DNA from: Rhynochetos jubatus
Lineage: Eukaryota > Chordata > Aves > Eurypygiformes > Rhynochetidae
DNA: 64,000 bases
Direction: 5' to 3'
NCBI GenBank assembly: GCA_027574665.1
Contig: CM050654.1
Location: 32,445,722 to 32,509,721, forward strand
Shown here: piece after piece, positions 14,801-26,700 of the stretch
How positions within the stretch are numbered: the stretch's first letter is position 1
Layout: every line of letters starts with the position of its first letter
The notes under the pieces: model-generated
The model's database searches: none
Told to the model about the DNA's origin: nothing
The model's input: the letters and a program-made list of their open reading frames with translations, nothing else
Position numbers and translations under genes: made by a program

Positions 14801-16967
14801 CAACGGCTCATCTTGGACGTGTCTGGGTTTTATTTGGCAAGGGGGGCAAGACCTGTTGCAGGTATTGTTTAAAATTATATCACTTTTCATAACTCCATTG
14901 AAAGTGTAACTGTGCAGACACCAACCCACCTGTCTAAAATAATTATCGAAATTACAGAGGAAATATAACCTGGGGATATGTGTATCAAGCAAATTTGATC
15001 CAGTGCATAAACTGAGATTCGCTTTGTTCTAAAGTATCCCCAGGGGGATCTCTTTGTGCTTTTCCTCTGTATATTATTTGCTTCCTTCTCAAGAGGACGT
15101 GAGTCTGAAGTCTCTCTTCTGGTTGTTGTGAGCCATTGTTCCTAGTTCTTCATGTAACTTTTTATTTCAGAGTCATTTAAAAGCAGAGGTGGCTAATCAG
15201 GGACCTGTAGTTCCTAATCATACCCTGACGTTGACATCAAGCAAGCTGTAGGTCCTCTGCTGACCAGCAGTGGGTGTGATTCTCTGGAACACTGTCCAAT
15301 GGGGGAACAGGGCTGCTGGAAGATTATTTGATTCCTCCCTTCTCAGAACTCTGGCCAGGGCAGAATACCCTGGTTAGACACAGACAGATGTGTGCAGTGC
15401 ACACCCTTGGCCTTTGTCTTTCTAAAGCTTCTGTTGGACTTGAATTCTCCTTCTCCAGTGGTACCAGGTATGTGACATAGACAACTGTGTTTCTATTTGA
15501 AACTCGTCAGCTGTGTAGACCTTTTATTGTGTGCACTTTGCCTGTGCTGTTTGTACCTGGGGATGTTCCACAACATTCCTGGCCAGAATCCCTGATCAGA
15601 TTTTGTGTGCTCACTAGCAGTGTCTTGGGAGTTGATGTCTGATGAATCATCTGTTGACTGAAACCCTTGACCTCCCCGGGTCAAGACTGTCTGCTTTCCC
15701 TAGACTATGCTGGACATACAAAAGAAAGCAACTAGTCAGTTCTCCCTGATTTCAGTCTGTTCTTGTGCTTTTATTAACCCTGGGTGAGTTTAAAACATCT
15801 GGTGGCTGTGAAATACGGCAGGTGGGGGGTTGGCCATCTGCCTTTCTCACCTTCTGCAACACTGGTAACAAAGGGGTTTGGAGCCAGTTGTGCTGGCTCT
15901 GTGTCACCGAGGAAACACAGATTTTATCTGCTCCATTTTTTACTTCGCCAGAAAAGGAACGGAATTTGGGTACCAGCTCTCTGAATCAAATGCCATGAGA
16001 AAAACCTTCAATCTTACAGGTTCGAACACAGACTGATGCTCTGGTTCAGTTTGTTGGGTGAAAGAGTCTCGTTGCTTTGTTTTCAAAAGCACTTTTTATA
16101 GTTGGATGTGCTGTTTAATTTAGGTCAACTTTAGTCTTACTTTCTGGGAAAAAGGCTCCAGGAATAATGTAGCCAGCCCCATTCAAGCTGTTCTGCAGAT
16201 GTCAGCGTATGCTGGAGTGCAAATTCCAGCACAATCAGGATATGGTCATCTAGCAGGGACAGCAGCAAGAGATGCTGGACAGGAAAGGTATGTGCTATTT
16301 GAGAACACTACACCAGATTTCCTTTCTGTTAGCATATTTATGTCCCACGTGCCATCTCCCTCTTCTTCCTGCTGTGGAATAACTTACCGTGTCTTGATTT
16401 ATAGAATGCTGCCCATCCAGATCCCTCTGTTGTTATCTCCCGGCTGAGAGGAGCACAGCTGGTACATTTGGGCTACAGGGCTACCACCATGACCCCAGTA
16501 ATGTGTTTGACTCATTGCTTAAATACAAAGAGACCTCCTAGTGAAGGTCAGGCAGTGTTCCTCTGTGTTTGGTCAGGCAAAACAGAAAGGGTGGGAGGTG
16601 ATAACTCCATCGTAATGGAAGATGGGTAGTGAGTCCTGAGTACCAAGCAAGACTCAGAGATGAGCCAGGTACTATCCACTGAACTTCCAATTCTGAACTC
16701 AACCCAGAGCAATTCTGCTGACTGTAATAGGTTAGCTCTGATTCAGCTCATAGCTCCTGAAATGCAGTCCGTCCCCATAGAAACACCTCCGTGCCAAGCA
16801 GCTAAGCATTCACCAGAATTGCCAGAGCTCTCAGCTTAGCATCCTTCAGAGCTGTAGAGGCTTTAGAGGGAGGAACGTGGGTGACTCCAAACAGAGCCTG
16901 TTAAAAGTAAGAAAGCTAAAGCAATTGTTTAGTACTGAAATTCCTCAAAGGCTTCTTCTGAATTTGA

Positions 16968-16982
16968 TCTCTCTCTCTCTCT
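16968..16982. repeat. (TC)n microsatellite, about 7.5 units
   Basis: Simple dinucleotide run within intron, followed by AACCTCCC. No gene context. Confidence 0.9.
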
Positions 16983-18437
16983 AACCTCCCAGTACAAAGA
17001 AAATCTCTGCAAAATTACAGAAATTTTCACAAAGAACCTCACAGGGGGTAAGATTGCTCGTGCCTGTCCCCCAGCTAGAATGACAGCTCCTGGATCTGTT
17101 TCAGTGCAGACAGAATACACGTCTAAGCAGTCCTATTCACCTTTTTTAATCTCTTGATAAGAATGCAAATGCCATTCTTGCTCCCACTGCCTTTCTCACC
17201 CTCTTGAAATAGGCTGCTTATGGTGACTAAATGTTTCTATCCCAAACTGGCTGTCATCCAAAACCGGATGGGCAGAAAGCCTAAGAGGAACAGAAAACCA
17301 GCAATTTATATTAGGACACAGTGCTGCCCCACACAGAATGCTTTGTTTAAGCCAGCAGAGCTCTGTGTCCTATTGAATATATGTAAATAACCAGCTAGTG
17401 TGGATTTCTACAACGCTGTTGGCATATTTCAAAATACTTAAATACTCTGAGCAGCTCTACTGACCCTGATAGATTCATTCTCCATTGCTGATTCTTTGAC
17501 TGAAAATCAGATGCTGGCTTGCGATTTGCACTGCAGAGTAAACAACTTCTTACCTGCCTGAAATGTATCAGGTTTTACCTACATCTGCAGATGCTGTGCA
17601 CCGCTGATTCTCCTGAATACGATTTTATGATTGGAAAATATACTGAAGGGGAAATTGAAGCATTTTAGGAGGAGAAAAAGGAAAATGAGATAAATATGAA
17701 CAAATGATACAGCAATTTTCTTAACAGTATGTTGGATAATTTAGTATAGCGAGTGGGGCTGGGCATAGTTCTTTACATTATAATCTATTTTGAAATAGCT
17801 TAATATTGCACAAGAGGATTCTCGTAGTTATGTACTGACACAGCGTCTTTGGCAGTCAGGATAAAGGCCAGACAAATGACAGCCTATAGGCTTTGGCAAA
17901 GGTATGGCAGTTGAGCTTACTGTGTTTTCAGGCAGTTTGATACTCAAAAGGAGTTGATGCAAAGGTGAGAGATGGGTATAATGCGCTGACATTTATTCTC
18001 CTGTTCTCTGCTACTACTCGGTTGTGAGAAGGGTCTGACCAACCTGTAGGTGTATTTGGAAATGGGAAACTCCAGGTATAACCGACCTGTGTACTTCAGT
18101 GAGTGGCAGTGACTGGCAATGAGATTGCCTGAGCTGTAGTCACTCCTCAGCATCCAGCCCAGCGATTCAAATACCGCACTGAGCCAAAGGATCTGCTCAG
18201 GTACATGCAGCATCTTCCCCAGGGCTGGCTGGGAGGAGACAGCAGCATCAAAACCCTGGCTGTGGTCCAGCTCACAGGGTCTTCCATGGGCATCAAATGC
18301 AGTTCCCTGACAGAACAGGTAGCCAAGTCATCTCTGTTAAGTGCCCTCACATTCACAGACCACAATGTGGTTCATGAGCCTCTACCAAACTTAAGAGCTT
18401 AATTAAAAAGGTCTAAAACCTTAATTATGGCACTGTG

Positions 18438-18449
18438 CCACCAGAGGGA
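18438..18449 (+). promoter_or_regulatory. Possible CTCF core site, plus orientation
   Basis: CCACCAGAGGGA matches the CTCF core CCASYAGRKGGC except at the last base. Single cores of this kind occur by chance, so the call is tentative. Confidence 0.2.
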
Positions 18450-21040
18450 AGACCAAGCACACAAGTATTTTGCACTCTTGTAAAAACAGACAAATTAAAT
18501 GGAGCTACATTTGCTGGGGAAGCTGGCTTTTAGTCATTGAGGCTGATACAACCACACAGTATCACTATTACCAGTTCTCTGCCTCTCAGATCTTGGGCTG
18601 ATGTTTTAGAACCAGTGTGAGATCCACTGCAATTTGCAGGATAAACCATTTAAATGCCCATTTAAGATGTGCTCGAGGAACCCTTCTTCAGACACCCTCT
18701 CTCAGCCCCCTGCTCACCCTTTTAGGCAGCTATTCGTTCCCACTTTCCTTTCAACTAGAGTGGATTTAGAACTACTTAAGATCTGTTTTAGAGGGAAGGT
18801 AGGACAGCCTGTGACCTGACAGGTCTTTTTTATCTGCAGTATAGTGATAAATATGCCTCTCATGTTCAGCCTTACTTTCTCTGGCTGCTTCTTTGAGGCT
18901 GACAGCTAAACAGATGCAGCAGTGGCCATGCACACGTACCATGATTCAGGAAAGACCATCTCATAGTAATCCTGCATGAGCTGGTACCCCAGAACTGCGC
19001 TGACACCTGCACTTGGAGCACCCTGGATGGTCCTGTAGCAGGACATGACCATGCCTGGGATAATTTTGGTTGCTTGCAGCTGACAGGCAAGCAACCTGTT
19101 GGGTTTAGTTGGGTGCTCCCAGACGCAAAAAGGCTTGTCTGAGTCATGACAGAACTCAGTCACCAGAGTCAGTGCCTGAGAAAAACTGCTCACACCAATG
19201 CTCAGAGGTTTGTGAGCAATGCCCTGTGGTGGAGAGGGGAGTGCTCAATGGCTCCATGGTTGGGTCCCTGCATGCACTGGTGGCATAGGGCAGGGCTCCA
19301 CGCTAGCTCAGGTTTCATCTGTTGTAGAACATCCTGATGAAAACACACACTGAATGCGCAGTGATGCTTTCTAGCCCAGAAACACGTGAAGGCAGAGAAT
19401 GGGAGATGGGTTGCTGGTGGCAGGCACGGTGGAGACAGGCCTGGGGCTCCTGCTAGCGTCTCTCGGGACATACGGCACATTTGCTTGGGACTGCTTTGGG
19501 CATTCCTGCTTCCTCATTACATTTTGCTGTTTGCTTCTACCATTCTTCATGATTTTAGGGCTGTTGCTTGCTGCGTAATTAATTGGATTTGTCCCTGTGT
19601 CAGATCTTTCAGTTATGCCTTGTGCTCTGCAAAGACGTGTTGCATTGTTTTTTTTATTTTAATGTCTCTCACCAATCTTCTTGTACCATTCGCAGATTAA
19701 ACTGCTGTCTGGGTTTTAAATATATCCAGTCAGTGGCTTTAATGGTGGGTTTTACCACAGGAATAATAAAAGTGAATGTTACATGTTAAAATATGAAGCC
19801 ATTTAACTGTGAAGTTCAAGCTTAAGGGCATTCTCTATTTTCTTTCTCTTTCCAAACCAAACGCAATATGTGTGAGAAACCAGCAGCCTACCTGTATTCC
19901 AATTTACATGCTCTGACATAGAGAGAATCATGATGTACTTCTCTGAGATTGGAAAACTACTCTCTAAAAACAAATTAAGTAACTAATAGCTTGAGGGATC
20001 ACTTCATGGTGAAAGGATTTCTGTCATCAGGAATCAGATGTATTTGCATTATTCCTCAGTGGCTTACAAATCGTGTATGTATTAGTATAATATGAGCTTT
20101 CTAGAGAGATTTCTTTGCTGTGGGTTAATTTGTAAGCAATGGTTCTTTGTGGTGTGGTGATATGTAAGACACACAACAGGCATGGTAACACTTGGTAGTC
20201 CTTGGGCAAAAGGAAGGAGCTCTTTTTCTGTTCTTTGCGGCTGGCACCTAAAAATGATCTGTGGGCCCTTACACCTACTGCCTGCACCTGTAAAAGGGAA
20301 CCTGCTTAATTTTTCCTGCCAAGGAGGGAGTCTTTCCCTGAAAATGTGTTATTTTAGCACTGGCTCCAACCGGAGAGTTGGAGCATGGGGAGGCCCTGGT
20401 CCGTGTTTGCATCCAGAGGGTGCTGGAGGAGCAGGTGATACAAATTCATATGGCTTCCAGGGAGCCGAGGGAGGTTAGCTCCCTCCCTCCCACATCAAAG
20501 GTAGGCTTCTAAGGCTGGGGGTGTGTGCGGGGGGTGCAAATATCTCCCCTGCTGAGGAAGAGCTTGATCACACCAGGTGCCAAGCAGCTCCTAGAGGGGG
20601 TGATTAGTTCCAGTTCTTATTATATTAAATTGCTATTTTTAATGAATCAGAGAAAACAGGAGCTCAGGGTAGATGGTACCTGAGGGTCATGGAGCACACC
20701 TGCCTCCTCTGGATAGTGTTTACAGGCATTGTCCTAACTGAAGCATCTGTGTGTATCACAGTTGTTCAGTTATTTGAAAAGGGACTGGCAAAGGCCTGTG
20801 ATAGACTGATTTGAGGTTAGCAGCCCCGCAGCGCGGCGGGCAGCATCACAGGCAGGGCGTGGGGAGCTGCTTAGGGCAGCAGTTCCCAGGGTGATGCTCC
20901 CTGGGAAATGCCTTGTTAGTCCCAGAGTTTGCCAGGTTCTACCTTCACCAGGCCTTTTTCCCTGGAATATTTCAGGACTGTTTCACCTGTCCCCCTTCAG
21001 CAATAAAAATTACTTATTCTTCAAAAATTAACCCGAACCA

Positions 21041-21100
21041 TCTGTAGAAATTTTTAAATATTCTGGAAATATTTAAATATTTCTGTAGAAATTTTAAAAT
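21041..21100. repeat. AT-rich imperfect direct repeat flanking an 18-bp perfect palindrome
   Basis: TCTGTAGAAATTTT occurs at 21041 and again at 21082, about 41 bp apart. Between the copies lies the perfect palindrome GAAATATTTAAATATTTC (21066-21083). It looks like a local duplication in AT-rich intron. No mobile-element family is recognised. Confidence 0.7.
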
Positions 21101-21263
21101 AAATACGTTGCCCGTATCATTGGAAGCTATGGGTCTTGGGATCCCATCTGAACCAGCTCCTTCGTGCCCAGACACCGCGTATCACACTATAAGATAAGCA
21201 CTTGGAAGACAAGCGAGAGTTAATTCTTTACAGCAGAGAGCTTGCTGTGTGATGGCAAACAAG

Positions 21264-21275
21264 GACATCTAGTGG
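21264..21275 (-). promoter_or_regulatory. Possible CTCF core site, minus orientation
   Basis: GACATCTAGTGG matches the reverse CTCF core GCCMYCTRSTGG with one mismatch. It faces the plus-oriented core at 18438. Tentative. Confidence 0.2.
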
Positions 21276-22696
21276 TACTCGAGTGCGGGGCGTGTGGGTG
21301 CTTTAAAAACGTCTCTGGGAGAAGAGTACATACAGCAGGGTATTTGTGCACATTTTTCCCTAAGAGAAGGAGGGGTTTGTATCTTTTCAGAGAAAATATC
21401 ATAGGTGACATAATTTGGGAGATAGAAAATTTACTTAGCAAGGAGTAGTGGAAGAATTAGGGGAAATTCATCACATTTGGTAAGATTTGTCAGTGTAATT
21501 TACCAAGAAGTAATCAGCTTTTTTCTTGTGTCTCAAACATCTCATGCCATACCAGATACCGTATGGGATCAGAAAGATTTTCTACTCATCAAATTAGTCC
21601 ATGGCAAAGAAACCTCAGCAAATATTGTAGCAGAATCTTATTCTTACCACACCTGTGAATGTTTGTACCCAGTTATGGGGAGATTATGTCAGCATGATGA
21701 ATGGTGGGTTTGCTGACAAACTGCATAGCTGGGTACTAAACTGATCTCTTATGCGCTTTCATCAACTCACTGAGCTTTCTGCCAGGATTAATGCCAGCAC
21801 TTTGTCTGAATGGCCTCGAACAGCTGCCGTGGTTTGGTTGGTTTGGTTTTTTTCTATTTATTTACAAATAATCTTTCAGAGAAATATTTCCTTCTTCTTC
21901 CCCAAATCTAGCATTTCGTCTACGGCAGAGACACAGGACAGGTGAGAACCAGTCCTTGTCCACTGACCCCTTTCTGTAATTGTAAATATCACCCCCGTGA
22001 ACGGGATTTCTTTCGCATCTACACTGGGACACACAAACGCCTGTGGCACTGAGTGGGGAGAGGCTGCTCCCATGGGAGAGTGCATTCAGGGTTGCTTGGG
22101 CTAAGATAAGGGATATGGGGATTGTACCAGATGAAGTCTGTAGAGATAAGCATGCTCTCCTCAGGGGCTCCCCCATTCAAGCTGATAAGCAGATCCCAAT
22201 TTTCACCAATTTCACAGAGGTATTCAGCATCTTACAAGATTTCTTCCAATACAGCTGGATTTACAAGTTGTTCTATTAAAAACATTTTATAATATGCTTG
22301 AGTTTAGCTTCATATCCTAAGAAAATGAGGTTTATGGTATTACACTCTTTTGAATCAGCTTGATTACTATTCTCATCTTAATAACTTTTGAATCAGTGAA
22401 CTAATTTCTATGAAATTTGATGCTGGAATAAGGACCTCAGAGATTCCTGCATGCTTCAGGGAAGCAGGCAGCACACAGAGGAGAAATACCCAAAGGAGGG
22501 CCCCTAATGACAGGCAGACAGCAAGAAATCTTAATAGAAACATTCTTCACACCAGAAGAACTTAGCTTTGAGCTCACACCTTTTTAGACACCTGCAAATC
22601 CAACTCTGAGATCCAAATCTGTAAAAAAAACGAGCTTTGTTAGCTCTGCTGCTTGTGCAATCACTTCTGTTTTGTTCTGCTGTATACACAAACGCT

Positions 22697-22721
22697 TATA
22701 TATCCGGTCTCCGGTTATATA
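22697..22721. repeat. Imperfect inverted repeat with 11-bp arms
   Basis: Arms TATATATCCGG and CCGGTTATATA are separated by TCT and differ by one base from perfect complementarity. It lies about 750 bp before the SH3 exon. A hairpin or cruciform is possible; function unknown. Confidence 0.6.
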
Positions 22722-23475
22722 GAGGCTGTGTTTAAACAGAGACCAGTGTTGTTCATCGCGAGTCGCAGGGTGTGAGGCTGAAGGAAAGCAGCAGGTTGCC
22801 AGCGCTCAGTACGGAAGTAAGACGATACATTTATTCTTAGATACAAATCCTGGAAGTCAGCATATAATCAATCACTCCACGTTTATATATTTACACCTCT
22901 GCTTTCCATCAAGAGCATGGGAGGAGGTTTTGTGATCTGCCCCGTCAGGATTCCCTAGTTTACCAAGAAATCCTTAGAGCAAGTTTGGGAAGATGAGGGC
23001 ATGTTTCTTGTCTCGCAAAAAACCCCATTCCCACTGCAGTGGTGGCATGTGGGAATGTGTCTAAGTCATGCTGTAAAGGGCGAGCTGGAATTTGTCCTGC
23101 CATGAGGCACAGCACCGAGGCAGCCTGGCCTATTGCCAGTCTGGAAAGTCACCCCACAAACTAAAGCAAGAAGGAAAGTAAGGTTTCTGATGGACACCCA
23201 CAGCTAGAAAATTCACCCACAGCTAGCATTCAAAAGGTTACTGGGTGGGTAGCTTTGATTTCTCACTTCAGCCCAGCAGAATCAGTAAGAAGTAAAGGAA
23301 ATCAGGGCCACATCATGTTGAACTTTGACAAAAGAAATTATTAACTTGGCTTCTAAGGAATACAAATCCTGTCTTTGCCAGTGTAAATATGATGCAAAGA
23401 TGATTGCCTTCATCCTGCCCTCTCTAACTTCTATTACTGCTCTTTTTTTTTTTTTTCCCTGTTGAACGTGGGCAG

Positions 23476-23722
23476 TTGTCTGGAGGGTGTGAACTAACCG
23501 TGGTGCTCCAAGACTTCACAGCGGGCCACAGCAGCGAGCTGAGCATTCAGGTGGGGCAGACGGTGGAGCTGCTGGAGCGGCCGAGTGAAAGGCCAGGCTG
23601 GTGCTTGGTCCGGACCACGGAACGGAACCCGCCACAGGAGGGTCTGGTCCCCAGCAGCGCACTCTGCATTTCCCATTCCCGCAGCAGCGTGGAGATGGAT
23701 TGCTTCTTCCCTTCAGGAAAAG
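23476..23722 (+). CDS. KALRN: KALRN exon encoding the first SH3 domain
   Basis: The exon is 247 bp: 82 codons plus one base. It follows a T14 tract (23443-23456) and acceptor GGGCAG, and ends at AAAAG|GTAGGC. Translation reads SGGCELTVVLQDF, then QVGQTVELLERPSERPGW, EGLVPSSALCIS and SSVEMDCFFPSGK, the SH3-1 domain shared by Kalirin and TRIO. SH3 landmarks are altered: ALYDY is VLQDF, only one Trp (in PGWCLV) is at the usual WW position, and the closing motif is GLVPSSAL. In this family SH3-1 follows the first DH-PH (Rac/RhoG) GEF unit and takes part in protein and intramolecular contacts; this is family knowledge. The start is at a codon boundary (TTG, Leu), not an initiation site. The spare 3' G joins AT at 62550 to make Asp. 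KALRN rather than TRIO is decided by the downstream linker exons. Confidence 0.95.
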
Positions 23723-26700
23723 GTAGGCAACAACCCAGCAGGTTTAAGACTGTTTGGGATTTCTCCTTTTGTATCATGTAAGTGCAAAGCTGCTTGGGCT
23801 GCTCTTGCAGTCGGCGTGGGTCAAAGGCTGTTTAGTCCTTAGTGGTTCTGTTACCAGATCTCTGTGAATGGGCACAGCACTAGCCTAACTCCATTTCCAT
23901 GAATCAATGTTTGTATGTGTGCGTCTTTTGCTGTGTGGCAGTCATTATTGTCTTGAGATTCTGGGTTAAAAATAAGACCTTTAAACAACAAAGGGATGGT
24001 TTTCAGTGCCTAAAACCCTAGAGGGAGCGAAGGTCATTGTGTACATACACCCAGGATGCCCCCAGTTGTGGATATGTTGTAAGTGCCACAGCGCACACTA
24101 GTGCATGATCTTTTAGTTTATCCCTGCTGCCTGTCTGTTATTGCAAAGAAGCCACCAGTGAGTACTGGTACACTCTATTCACTGGTGAACTGGAGACATT
24201 GTGTGTAGTGGCACAGTAGGATGAGGAAAGAATGCTTTACAATTAGCCTGTAACAAAACACATCCCTGGTGTTATCCTGAGACCTTGGGCTTCACCCACA
24301 GTGAATGGTGAAATATTGTTCGTCTCTGTGATGTCTGTGGCCTATTTAGTTGATGTTCTGTTCTGAGCAATGTGTGTCCCACGTATAGCGTCCGTGTAAC
24401 CAGGGACAAAAGATGGTCCAGACTGATAGACCAGAACCGGTTCAGGTCAGCAGGGCCAGAGCAGGTCCCCTCTTGGCTGTGCCCCTGCTTCTGGCCACAC
24501 ACAACGCAAAGAAGGTCCAAGGAGGAAAGGCTTCTGTCACCCCACTCCTGACTTCAAGCTCGCAGCCCGAACTGGCTTTTTAAAATTTATTTTTCCTCTC
24601 TGCATTAAGGGAAATAGAATTTGATCCGTTCTTGTTTGAGCAAGTTAAGCTTGCTGGTTTTGTTTGTTTTGAGAAAAAGCATTGAAACCAGGCTGTGGTC
24701 CGTCCTCGCTCCCACTGGGGAGGCTGGGAGGGGGACACACCCCTACAGCACGGCAGGGCCAGGGTCTGGACTCACGAGTTTCCCTTAAAGAGCCGTCTGA
24801 TCCAAACCTGGGACAGGAGAGCTCAGCTTTTCCCCTCAGATTTGATCCCCACAGCAGGTCTGTTTGGTTAGGTGCTTCCCCTCGCCAGGCTTTGTGAGAC
24901 GGAGGAGGTGAAGTCAGGGCTGGTTGTCAGCAGCTCTGTCAGCGGTGCAAACTCCAAACTCATCACGTGCTTCCTAGACCCGCTGCCCACTCTGCTCCCC
25001 GCCTCGCGCCCAGGGCCGGGCCCCGCTTCTGCTGCCACAGGAGCCTGGCCTGGTGCTCAGCTGTCCTCTGAGCAGCACTGCAGTTGCTTACATGCAAATT
25101 AAATCTGTGAATAAATGGAAGGATAGAGCTGAAAATCAGCACGGTCTGTGTAAGAGCAGCCACTGCCTGACATGACTCATAGGAAGCCAGAGACTTCTGC
25201 TGGGTGCATGGTCCAGCAGTTGGGCTTGGGTCCTCTGCTGCAGGATGCTGTGAGACACCACTCAAACCACATTCGAGTGCCCGAGGTTGAAGAGTTTCTC
25301 CTCAAAGCAAAACAAACAAATGGCAGGAGTAGGCTGTGGAAAGGGAGGCAGGAAATCCCGAGGAGGATGGAGACAGCGTGGTGCAGGGGCTGAGGGCTGG
25401 CAGGGGACATGGGTACTCTTCTTCCAGCACGATTGCGTGAGCTTCAGGGCACAATAAACCGCACCATGGGCGCAGTGCCAGGCTGCGGCTGGTGGACCAC
25501 AGTCGACTGATGCCTGGAAGCCACCCGAGCCTGTGATAGCATGCTTTGCCTGCCTGTGGAGCAGGTTAACACCCTGCAACCGCTTCCAGGTTGGAGCTGG
25601 CTCTTGCCCCATCATCTCCAAACAGGTGCAGAGTGAGTCTGGGGCCGGCTGGCTCCAACTGTGTATTCATGGCCTTTATTTCCTCTTCCCCCGGCCTTAG
25701 TTTTCTTCCCGCACATACTTGAGCTGTATCAAGGAGCCTCAGTATTAATGGAATCTCCAGGAGTGCTGCTGGAAATAATAAAAATAACCACCCATTCCAG
25801 GGGGTTGGCAAGAGTACAGCAAAACTGTGTCTAATCAGTTCTCCCTCTATTAGGAAAACAGGAAATTGTTTAAACTGAATGAACAGATGCTGAGAATGAA
25901 GAAAGAGGGGTAAGTTTAGAGTTTAAAAGGCAGTGTGCAGTAGCCACTGGAAGAGCCTGCTGGTGTCATGAGATGCTGGAGGATTTAGCATGATAAATGG
26001 CTTCTGCCTATTCAGATTCCTGTCCTTCTCTACTTCCAGTAGGTTTAGGCATGGGTTGGATTCAGAATCCCAAATTTCTTGGCTTCTAAAATTTCTGGCC
26101 TTTCTCTACAACCCAGAACAAAGGCTGGTACGTTTTATATCAACATCAAATGATGTCCCCTGTCTTTTTCTAGTATGTAAACATACACAGTTGCAGAAGA
26201 ACAGGTTAATAGCTGATTTTTTCTTGCAATTACCAAGACACATAATTCTTTGTTTTTACAAGCACTGTAATTTCAAGAACAGGAAGCATCTAGATTTAAA
26301 AATCAACATTTCTAGTAATAGAATTTGCCATCTGTGATAGAAACACACAATCTTGGCAAGTATTAAAACATAGTTACATCTGCTTAGTGGGAAAGGTGTA
26401 ATTACTGTGTTTGGTCCTATTATAAGTTATAGTGGACTATAAATGTAAATCATGTGGCTCACAGAAGCTACCTACTGTCCTTAAAATGAATGAGGAATGT
26501 AATATGTCAGCCAACACCTGAACAGATGAAGGCTTGAAAGATTTGATGGGATCACCAGAACATTTTGTAGAGCATCAATGCATGTCCTCATCAAACAAAA
26601 AAAATAAGCCTTTTTAAGCAGCATCCATGGAAAGCCACTGGAAGTACAAAACCATACTTCACAACTGAACATATGCTCTGGCTCTTCCTCACTTTTTTAT

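Larger units (their letters stand above)
1..23475 (+). other. KALRN: KALRN intron upstream of the first SH3 exon (5' end outside window)
   Basis: This is non-coding sequence up to the acceptor at 23474-23475. I read the open frames on both strands and none resembles a known protein or a Kalirin domain. I looked for the Kalirin-7 terminal exon, which should end in a STYV-type PDZ ligand, and did not find it, so it probably lies upstream. The stretch is mostly AT-rich unique sequence with no recognisable CR1. It holds a T15 tract at 2332-2346, a short TC tract near 16970, an AT-rich palindrome near 21070, a GC-rich patch near 20824, and candidate transcription-factor sites listed separately. 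That it is intron is inferred from the single gene and strand seen downstream. Confidence 0.8.

Noticed and set aside
1-23475. Kalirin-7 terminal exon with a STYV-type C-terminus
   Set aside because: I searched the plus strand for a frame ending this way and found none; it is presumably upstream of the window.
23722-23781. Read-through of the SH3 exon donor giving a 19-residue tail and stop
   Set aside because: The donor AAAAG|GTAGGC is good and the Asp junction to 62550 is clear. There is no evidence for a retained-intron isoform.
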